The notes under the pieces: generated by a model
Seen by the model: the letters and a program-made list of their open reading frames with translations, nothing else
The model's database searches: none
What the model was told of the DNA's origin: nothing
Part shown: piece by piece, positions 1 through 5,515 of the stretch
Layout of the letters: each line of letters starts with the position of its first letter
How positions within the stretch are numbered: position 1 is the stretch's first letter
Assembly (NCBI GenBank): GCA_023393095.1
Contig: JAEWMT010000129.1
Location: 1-29,798, forward strand
Direction of reading: 5' to 3'
From: Bacillota bacterium
GTDB taxonomy: Bacteria > Bacillota > Clostridia > Lachnospirales > Lachnospiraceae
DNA length: 29,798 bases
Program-made: the position numbers and the translations under genes

Positions 1-3
1 TAA

Positions 4-591
4 TTGGACTCGATAGAGTATTATAATCAGAACGCAGCAGATTATTTTGAAAAGACGGTGGATGTTAATATGCAGGAATATTGGAACCGCTTCACACAAA
101 GTTTGCCTGAAGGCGGTAGCGTATTAGATCTAGGCTGTGGGTCTGGTAGGGACAGCGCATATTTTATGTCCCTTGGATTTGATGTAACAGCAATGGATGC
201 TTCTGAGGAAATGTGTGCTTTAGCAAGTATACACATAGGACAGGATGTATTGAACTTATCATTTGATGAGATGGACTTTGACGATGTTTTTGACGGAATA
301 TGGGCTTGTGCATCTTTACTGCATGTTCCCAGTGATAAAATAGATGACATTTTAACGAAAGTAATTAAGGGCTTAAAAAATAACGGGGTATTGTTCTTGT
401 CTTTCCATTACGGCGATTTTGAGGGAGAGAGAGATGGTCGGTTCTATAAAGATTATCGGACAAGAACCTTAAAAGATCTCTTTGTAAGACATAAGGATGT
501 AGAATTAATAGATGTGCAGAAATGCGAGGATTACAAGATAGATAATAAAGTCTGGATATATGCCCTTGTAAGAAAGTCAGTACAGGAATAA
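4..591 (+). CDS. Class I SAM-dependent methyltransferase
   Basis: A 195-residue protein that probably transfers a methyl group from S-adenosylmethionine to an unknown small molecule. The glycine-rich SAM loop is visible at residues 41-50 (LDLGCGSGRD), followed by the acidic residue of motif II in VTAMDAS (D65). The fold and length fit small UbiE/Tam-like methyltransferases. A stop codon (TAA) lies in frame immediately before the TTG at position 4, so TTG is the earliest possible start; it gives an N-terminus (MDSIEYYNQNA) typical of the family. Its ribosome binding site would lie outside the window and cannot be checked. The next in-frame ATG would remove 22 conserved-looking residues. A strong hairpin terminator follows, so the gene is transcriptionally separate from trxB. 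The substrate cannot be inferred. Confidence 0.85.
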   Translation: MDSIEYYNQNAADYFEKTVDVNMQEYWNRFTQSLPEGGSVLDLGCGSGRDSAYFMSLGFDVTAMDASEEMCALASIHIGQDVLNLSFDEMDFDDVFDGIWACASLLHVPSDKIDDILTKVIKGLKNNGVLFLSFHYGDFEGERDGRFYKDYRTRTLKDLFVRHKDVELIDVQKCEDYKIDNKVWIYALVRKSVQE

Positions 592-607
592 ACTTATTAA
601 TGAATAA

Positions 608-645
608 ATATGACAATGATTGCTAATAATCATTGTCATATTTTT
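608..645 (+). terminator. Intrinsic terminator after the methyltransferase
   Basis: A perfect 14-bp stem (608-621 with 628-641) has a 6-nt loop and is followed by a short T-run (642-645). It ends the methyltransferase transcript and sits only 36 bp before the trxB start. Confidence 0.85.
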
Positions 646-680
646 AAATCCAAAAAAGAAGACATATAAGGAGGGATAGT

Positions 681-1598
681 ATGGTTTACGATGTCATTAT
701 TATTGGATCTGGTCCAGCTGGTCTAGCAGCAGCTATCTATGCCATAAGAGCTGAATTAAATCTGATTATTATTGAAAAAGCTGGATTAAGCGGAGGTCAG
801 ATTATCAATACTTATGAGGTAGATAATTACCCGGGAACCCCGGGGATCAGTGGCTTTGATCTGAGCTTGAAATTCAGGGAACATGCCGATAATCTGGGAG
901 TAGATTTTGTTACCGGAGAGGTAACCGATTTTGTCCTTGAAGGAGATACTAAAATATTAACTATGGATGATGGCACTCAGTATAAAGCAAAGAGTGTAAT
1001 TATTGCAACAGGAGGAACTCCGCGCCATCTTAATATAGAAGGTGAGGACAAACTATCAGGTATGGGGGTATCGTATTGTGCTACCTGTGATGGTGCATTT
1101 TTCAGGAATAAGACAGTTGCAGTAGTCGGTGGTGGAGATGTAGCCGTAGAGGATGCAATCTTTCTTGCAAGATTATGCAAACAAGTATATGTCATACACA
1201 GAAGGGATGAATTCAGAGCCTCAAAAAGCATCACCTCAAGGCTTATGGCTCTTGAAAATGTTACAATTCTCTGGGATACGGTAGTTGAGAAAATTAATGG
1301 AGAAGATAAGGTAGAAAGCATAGATGTAAAAAACATCAAGACACAGGAAACGAATACTCATGAGGTTACGGGTGTATTTATTGCTATAGGATATTCCCCG
1401 AACTCCGATATTTATAAAAAGATAGTAGCAACCGATAACAGTGGCTATCTTATTGCAGGAGAAAACTGTGAAACCAATATTCCGGGAGTCTTTGCAGCAG
1501 GAGATATAAGAACAAAGCACCTGAGACAGATAATAACTGCAGCTGCAGATGGTGCTAATGCCATTACAGCAGTAGAAAAATATCTAAATCAGCTTTAG
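681..1598 (+). CDS. trxB: Thioredoxin-disulfide reductase TrxB
   Basis: A 305-residue FAD-dependent enzyme that reduces thioredoxin with NADPH in the cytoplasm. The N-terminal FAD-binding motif GSGPAGLAAA is at residues 9-18, the redox-active pair CATC at 133-136, and the NADPH-binding GGGDVAVEDA followed by HRRDEFRA lies in the middle domain. The C-terminal FAD motif FAAGDIRTK is also present. The HRR motif argues for NADPH use rather than a ferredoxin-dependent variant. Length matches the family. An AAGGAGGG ribosome binding site (about 669-676) fixes the start. No thioredoxin gene lies next to it. The upstream terminator ends at 645, so any own promoter must overlap that hairpin; a weak TTGCTA-17-TTTAAA pair (620-648) is the only candidate seen. 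Downstream there is only a weak 7-bp hairpin (1613-1655). Confidence 0.95.
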   Translation: MVYDVIIIGSGPAGLAAAIYAIRAELNLIIIEKAGLSGGQIINTYEVDNYPGTPGISGFDLSLKFREHADNLGVDFVTGEVTDFVLEGDTKILTMDDGTQYKAKSVIIATGGTPRHLNIEGEDKLSGMGVSYCATCDGAFFRNKTVAVVGGGDVAVEDAIFLARLCKQVYVIHRRDEFRASKSITSRLMALENVTILWDTVVEKINGEDKVESIDVKNIKTQETNTHEVTGVFIAIGYSPNSDIYKKIVATDNSGYLIAGENCETNIPGVFAAGDIRTKHLRQIITAAADGANAITAVEKYLNQL

Positions 1599-1675
1599 TG
1601 TTTCGTAAATGATAGAAATCTATTAAATTTATTAAATAATTACTGGTAATTTCTACAGTTTTAGTCTTATTATTG

Positions 1676-1704
1676 TTGACAGTTTGTATCAGTTTTGTTA
1701 TAAT
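1676..1704 (+). promoter_or_regulatory. Perfect consensus sigma-A promoter of the NlpC/P60 gene
   Basis: TTGACA (1676-1681), a 17-nt spacer and TATAAT (1699-1704), with an extended -10 TGT just before it. Both hexamers match the consensus exactly. The predicted transcription start is near 1711, leaving a leader of about 80 nt. Confidence 0.85.
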
Positions 1705-1716
1705 TACCTCAATGGC

Positions 1717-1733
1717 TGTAATAATTCTGTAAT
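1717..1733 (+). promoter_or_regulatory. WalR (YycF)-type box in the NlpC/P60 leader
   Basis: TGTAAT, five bases (AATTC), then TGTAAT: an exact fit to the TGTWAH-N5-TGTWAH consensus known for WalR in Bacillus and Staphylococcus. It forms part of an 11-bp tandem repeat (1716-1737). It lies just downstream of the expected transcription start, a position that in known WalR targets goes with repression. Regulation by WalR here is inferred from the motif and the gene type. Confidence 0.5.
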
Positions 1734-1791
1734 AATTTTATTAAAAAAAATTAGGTTGAATGTGATTAGGAGAGCTTGGGAGGTAAAATAC

Positions 1792-3036
1792 ATGAGAAGA
1801 ATTGAAGCCTTGAAGTTGGCTGCAGGTATTGTGTCGACTGCACTTTTTTTGTCTATACCGTCTGTAATTGCCCGTGCGGATAGTTTTGTTTCCTCAGAGC
1901 AGGGTATAGCTGGAATCTCGGCTATCTTGGATAATACTACAAATCAAGAAATTGAAGAAGCATATGCGGCTTCGATGGATTCAAATAAAGAAAAGAATTC
2001 ACTCTATGAAAATCTTGCGGTTTGTATCGCAGATGACTATGTTAATGTAAGAAAAAGTGCTTCAACCGATAGCGCTATTGTAGGAAGGCTGAATCGAGGC
2101 TGTGCAGCAAATATATTAAAGAATGTTGATGGTGACTGGGTTAAGATAAAATCCGGTAAAGTGAACGGCTATATTGCAACACAATTCCTTGTCATAGGGG
2201 AAAAAGCAAAGCCTATGGTAGATAAATATGCTACGAAATATGCGACAGTCGTTGATACAAAGTCTCTTAGAGTAAGAGATAAGAAAAGTACGGATGCTTC
2301 AACACTAACCTTAATTCCTTTGGGTGAAAAATATGTAGTAACCAAGGAGTATGATAATTGGGCTAAGATTTTACTGGGTGATGATGATTCAAATAATGAA
2401 GAATATACAGGATATGTTAGTAAAGATTTTATTTCAATTAAAGTAAAATTTAAATATGCAATGTCTATGAAGGAAATAAAACGTCAGGAAGAAGCAATCG
2501 AGGCAGAAAAGGAAAGAAAAGAAAAACGTGCGCAGCAAGAAGCTGAAAAGAAAGAAGAACAGAGAAGGTCAGCTAATAATTCAAGTGGTACGACAAGACC
2601 GCATAATTCAGGAAGTTCAAGCAGCAGTTCTTCCAGTGGCGGTTCAAATAATTCCGGTTCCTCATCAAATGCTTCGCTTCGTTCACAAGTTGTTAATTAT
2701 GCATTAAAATTTGTCGGTAATCCTTATGTTTGGGGTGGACAAAGTCTCACTAGAGGAGCAGATTGTTCTGGATTTGTACGAGCTATCTATTCAGACTTTG
2801 GATATAGTCTTCCAAGAACCTCAAGAGATCAGGCAGCTGGTGCAGGTACAAGAGTAAGTGAAAGCAATTTACTTCCAGGAGACTTAATATTTTATGCAAG
2901 CGGAGGTAGAGTTACCCATGTTGCAATGTACATAGGCAATGGAAAGATCGTTCATGCAGCAACTAGTAGACAAGGAATTATAACATCCCAATATAAATAC
3001 AGAGATATCTATTGTATAAAGAGAATTATTCACTAA
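1792..3036 (+). CDS. Secreted SH3-NlpC/P60 peptidoglycan endopeptidase
   Basis: A 414-residue exported cell-wall hydrolase that should cut peptide stems in peptidoglycan. Visible in order: a signal peptide (residues 1-30, MRRIEALKLAAG then a hydrophobic core ending at ARA), a first bacterial SH3 domain (about 76-136, YVNVRKSAS), a second (about 150-217, SLRVRDKKS), a charged helical stretch (226-260), a Ser/Asn/Gly linker (261-294) and an NlpC/P60 domain (296-414). The catalytic Cys is in ADCSGF (C325), the His in THVAMY (H376) and the third polar residue in VHAA (H388). The frame is open further upstream, but that region contains the promoter; the ATG at 1792 follows a GGGAGGT site and starts the signal peptide, so it is the real start. 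Its promoter is perfect, and a WalR-like box sits in the leader, fitting cell-wall stress control. Confidence 0.93.
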   Translation: MRRIEALKLAAGIVSTALFLSIPSVIARADSFVSSEQGIAGISAILDNTTNQEIEEAYAASMDSNKEKNSLYENLAVCIADDYVNVRKSASTDSAIVGRLNRGCAANILKNVDGDWVKIKSGKVNGYIATQFLVIGEKAKPMVDKYATKYATVVDTKSLRVRDKKSTDASTLTLIPLGEKYVVTKEYDNWAKILLGDDDSNNEEYTGYVSKDFISIKVKFKYAMSMKEIKRQEEAIEAEKERKEKRAQQEAEKKEEQRRSANNSSGTTRPHNSGSSSSSSSSGGSNNSGSSSNASLRSQVVNYALKFVGNPYVWGGQSLTRGADCSGFVRAIYSDFGYSLPRTSRDQAAGAGTRVSESNLLPGDLIFYASGGRVTHVAMYIGNGKIVHAATSRQGIITSQYKYRDIYCIKRIIH

Positions 3037-3052
3037 ATTTTGATAATATTTG

Positions 3053-3092
3053 GTCCTGCTAAAAAGTCTATTGACTTTGGCAGGACTTTTTT
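3053..3092 (+). terminator. Intrinsic terminator after the NlpC/P60 gene
   Basis: Stem GTCCTGC/GCAGGAC (3053-3059 with 3080-3086) is extended by AAAGTC/GACTTT around a TATT loop and followed by six Ts (3087-3092). Confidence 0.9.
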
Positions 3093-3117
3093 AAATAAAA
3101 ATTTCTATTCAATCTGT

Positions 3118-3146
3118 TTGGAAAAATAATCTCCATATGATATAAT
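3118..3146 (+). promoter_or_regulatory. Sigma-A promoter of the PilZ gene
   Basis: TTGGAA (3118-3123), a 17-nt spacer and TATAAT (3141-3146), about 80 bp before the PilZ start. Confidence 0.7.
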
Positions 3147-3226
3147 AAGAATGGGAAAGATGTCGTGGGCTTAAAATATTTTAGTATAGGTATTGGAAGT
3201 TTAATATTTAGAGTAGGGGATAAAAT

Positions 3227-3604
3227 ATGCAATCATATAATATGTTAGAAAGAAGACGGCACAAAAGACTTCCAATTGAATTGCATTTAGAAGTGGATGA
3301 GATTTTTAAGCAGGATTATATTGTAATAAAGAATTTTAATGCATTAGTATCGGTATCCGACATTTCAAGAAGCGGAATTGGTTTTGTCAGTGAAGCAAGC
3401 CTGCCGTTAGGATATTATTTTAGATGTAGGATTACTTTGAGTAATAATGATTTCTTTTACGGAGTGATTCATATCGTTCGTACCTGTACAAATGATAATA
3501 AGAAGATATATGGAGCTGAATTTGTAGGATTAGCACCGTTTCTTGCGGATAAAGTCGATCGGTATGAAAAACATCTTGAACAGGGATTATTTGAAGTATG
3601 TTGA
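3227..3604 (+). CDS. PilZ-domain protein, probable cyclic-di-GMP receptor
   Basis: A single-domain PilZ protein of 125 residues, expected to bind cyclic di-GMP in the cytoplasm and pass the signal to an unknown partner. Both parts of the ligand motif are present: RxxxR in the N-terminal ERRRHKR (R10 and R14) and D-x-S-x-x-G in DISRSG (D45, S47, G50). The rest is beta-rich, as in the family. An AGTAGGGG-type site precedes the ATG at 3227; an internal ATG at residue 6 would still keep the whole motif. It stands alone between its own promoter and a terminator, so neighbours do not reveal its target. In motile clostridia such proteins often act on flagella, exopolysaccharide or pili, but this is not shown here. 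Confidence 0.9.
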   Translation: MQSYNMLERRRHKRLPIELHLEVDEIFKQDYIVIKNFNALVSVSDISRSGIGFVSEASLPLGYYFRCRITLSNNDFFYGVIHIVRTCTNDNKKIYGAEFVGLAPFLADKVDRYEKHLEQGLFEVC

Positions 3605-3619
3605 TGTGTATTAAATATA

Positions 3620-3668
3620 GGCTGTTACATAATTGTTATTTCCTAAGGATAACAACTATGTAACAGCC
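3620..3668 (+). terminator. Long hairpin terminator after the PilZ gene
   Basis: An 11-bp stem (3620-3630 with 3658-3668) continues, after a 2-by-2 mismatch, into a 7-bp stem (3633-3639 with 3649-3655). The T-rich tail (TTCTCTTATTTC) is imperfect, so termination may be partial. Confidence 0.65.
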
Positions 3669-3679
3669 TTCTCTTATTT

Positions 3680-3744
3680 CGGCTCTATTTCAATAGTTGG
3701 AGTAGGGTTTTTTGAATCCTATTCCATTACTGTATTTAGAGCCG
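3680..3744. repeat. 65-bp imperfect palindrome, possible second terminator
   Basis: CGGCTCTA (3680-3687) pairs with TAGAGCCG (3737-3744), and GGAGTAGG (3699-3706) pairs with CCTATTCC (3718-3725, one G-T pair) on exactly the same axis, with an 11-by-11 internal loop between them. TTTTAATATTT follows. It may back up the PilZ terminator. An open frame of 106 codons crosses both hairpins and is not counted as a gene. Confidence 0.55.
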
Positions 3745-4145
3745 TTTTAATATTTATCTTTATACTTCGTGTTTTTTGGTCATGGAAAAGAATCCTCTTG
3801 TCCATTATCTTTATATCAATTAGAACTATGTATAATTTTAGTGTAAAACCTTTTGAAGACTCGGGAATGACTGATTTTTCTGCTACTTTTAGCTATTTTC
3901 AAAGCCCTTACTCGTATTTTGAGGTATATCGTGAGTATGTGAAATTGAATTAAGAAAATATGATAAATGATAGAATAAATGTTGAATTGATTAATTTTAA
4001 GAAACTATTTCCATACTATTTTCGCTGAAAAAATTATCATAAATACCTATTGACAAAGCATTAAATGTGCAAACTGCACAAAAGCCTTAAACAAAATGAC
4101 AAAAAATGGAATATCCTTTGTTGTTCTTTCCAATTTATCAAAAAG

Positions 4146-4216
4146 TTATCCACATTGAAGAAGCCTTGTTTTTGGATAAAAGGAAGTTATACACCGTTTT
4201 ATCCACATTATCCACA
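4146..4216 (+). other. Cluster of DnaA boxes
   Basis: Three perfect TTATCCACA boxes occur at 4146-4154, 4199-4207 and 4208-4216, the last two directly abutting. A one-mismatch box (TTATACACC) lies at 4187-4195 and another (TTATCCAAA) on the other strand at 4171-4179. That is five sites in 71 bp, in a gene-free stretch (3745-4493), followed by a very AT-rich segment (about 4350-4460). No dnaA, dnaN or other origin-linked gene is in the window. A DnaA-binding cluster outside oriC, as known in Bacillus subtilis, is the likely reading. Confidence 0.7.
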
Positions 4217-4493
4217 TTAATACACTACTCTTGTCGCATGCATTTTATAGTGTCAATAACGAAAATGCGTTTTGTAACTTATGTTAAATCGACATTAGAT
4301 TTCAAAAACATTAATTTTTCTGCTTGACATAGCTATTGTCGGATAATAAGGAAATATTATTGTAATTTGATAAATAAATAAAAATTTTGTTTGAATATAA
4401 AGGATTTAGAAAAATGAAAAGTAAAAAAATGACATATTTTAATATTTTATAAGAATAAAGCTTTAGAGATCTGCCAATTCTATACAAAGTAAC

Positions 4494-4522
4494 TTGTCAC
4501 TTCTTATGCCGTATGGTATAAT
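4494..4522 (+). promoter_or_regulatory. Sigma-A promoter of hpf
   Basis: TTGTCA (4494-4499), a 17-nt spacer and TATAAT (4517-4522), about 60 bp before the chosen hpf start. Confidence 0.75.
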
Positions 4523-4581
4523 GAAGTCAGCAAAGAAATATGAATGCTAAACAAGAGAAAGACAAAAAGGAGTTGGGCATT

Positions 4582-5109
4582 ATGCGTTATATAATCAGCG
4601 GTAAAAATATTGAGGTAACGGAAGGTTTAAAGACAGCTGTATATGAGAAAATTGGAAAACTTGAGAGATACTTTACTCCTGATACTGAAATCCATGTAAC
4701 ACTCAGCGTTGAAAAAGAAAGACAAAAAATAGAAATAACAATACCGGTAAAAGGTAATATCATTAGAGCAGAACAAGTAAGTAATGATATGTATGTTTCC
4801 GTTGATCTGGTTGAGGAGATCATTGAACGTCAGTTAAGAAAATATAAGAATAAATTAATTGATCATAAGCAGGCAGCTTCTAATTTTAATCAGGCCTTTA
4901 TGGAAGATGATTATTTTGAAGATGATACCATCAAAATTGTTAAGACAAAACGATTTGCAATTAAGCCTATGGATGCTGAAGAAGCTTGTGTACAGATGGA
5001 ATTACTTGGCCACAACTTCTATGTATTTCGTAATGCGCAGACCGACGAGGTTAATGTAGTATACAAGAGAAAAGGTAACACCTACGGCCTCATCGAACCA
5101 GAATATTAA
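4582..5109 (+). CDS. hpf: Ribosome hibernation-promoting factor, long form (HPF)
   Basis: A 175-residue long-form HPF that binds the small ribosomal subunit and pairs 70S ribosomes into inactive 100S dimers in stationary phase or stress. The N-terminal S30AE domain spans about residues 1-100 (starting MRYIISGKNIEVTEG), a flexible acidic linker follows (MEDDYFEDD), and the C-terminal dimerisation domain covers about 120-175 (ending TYGLIEPEY, typical of the family). The frame opens earlier, at 4540, but the ATG at 4582 has AAGGAG nine bases upstream and begins the conserved N-terminus, so it is preferred. A good promoter lies just upstream. The last codons and the stop are part of the left arm of a large inverted repeat. 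secA follows under its own promoter, an order common in Firmicutes. Confidence 0.95.
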   Translation: MRYIISGKNIEVTEGLKTAVYEKIGKLERYFTPDTEIHVTLSVEKERQKIEITIPVKGNIIRAEQVSNDMYVSVDLVEEIIERQLRKYKNKLIDHKQAASNFNQAFMEDDYFEDDTIKIVKTKRFAIKPMDAEEACVQMELLGHNFYVFRNAQTDEVNVVYKRKGNTYGLIEPEY

Positions 5110-5249
5110 CGTTTAAACGGATTAATCCATAAAAAGGAGAGCGGTTCTCGTGCTTGCACGAAGGACCGCTCTCCTTTTTATGGATAAGCGTAGCGTAAAG
5201 CGAGCATGTATTATATGCGAGCTTTAATCCGTATAAACGTTAATATTCT
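5100..5249. repeat. Nested inverted repeat over the 3' end of hpf
   Basis: Outer arms 5100-5125 and 5224-5249 are 26 nt long with one mismatch; the left arm contains the last hpf codons and its stop. Inside lies a perfect 21-bp stem (5125-5145 with 5165-5185) extended by TCGTGC/GCACGA near the tip. The two stems do not share an axis: 38 nt (5186-5223) lie between the inner hairpin and the right outer arm. Confidence 0.8.
5131..5179 (+). terminator. Bidirectional-looking terminator after hpf
   Basis: An A-tract, a GC-rich stem (GGAGAGCGGT with ACCGCTCTCC), a tip stem TCGTGC/GCACGA with a TT loop, and five Ts at 5175-5179. The A-tract and T-tract pair with each other, so it could work in either direction. 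Confidence 0.85.
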
Positions 5250-5431
5250 AGGCCAGATAAAGACAAAGGTTCTTATGCCTCCCCAAGGCTCGCTCTCCAT
5301 GCATAGACATATCGGTCAATCAGTAGCAGATATGTACAATGCATCATCAAGAAGTTATAGACTTTACGCAAAGAACTGGTTGGACATAAAAAGTTTATAA
5401 TACCTTCATTTTTTAGTCACAGAAAATTAAG

Positions 5432-5460
5432 TTGAATAGTAGCAAGGTAAATGTTACAAT
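5432..5460 (+). promoter_or_regulatory. Sigma-A promoter of secA
   Basis: TTGAAT (5432-5437), a 17-nt spacer and TACAAT (5455-5460), about 55 bp before the secA start. The stretch from 5250 to 5431 has no recognisable gene; a short open frame at 5206-5400 looks like nothing known. Confidence 0.7.
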
Positions 5461-5515
5461 GTTAAATGAATGATTTTTAGATCAAATATGTATCATTACA
5501 GGAGTGAACATTAAT

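Noticed and set aside
681..1598. Ferredoxin-dependent flavin thioredoxin reductase instead of the NADPH enzyme
   Set aside because: The NADPH-binding GGGDVAVEDA and HRRDEFRA motifs are intact.
3633..3953. 106-codon open frame with hydrophobic stretches after the PilZ gene
   Set aside because: It runs through two hairpins, has no ribosome binding site, and its hydrophobic look comes from T-rich DNA.
4106..4327. 73-codon open frame over the DnaA boxes
   Set aside because: No ribosome binding site; its residues simply translate the repeated TTATCCACA boxes.
4232..4343. Three Spo0A-box-like words (TGTCGCA, TGTCGAT on the minus strand, TGTCGGA)
   Set aside because: Each differs from TGTCGAA in its last bases and none is placed well against a promoter.
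4324..4360. TTGACA at 4324-4329 as a promoter
   Set aside because: No -10 hexamer at a workable distance; the only TATTAT is 25 bases away.
5206..5400. 64-codon open frame between hpf and secA
   Set aside because: It starts inside the nested palindrome, has no Shine-Dalgarno site and resembles no family I know.
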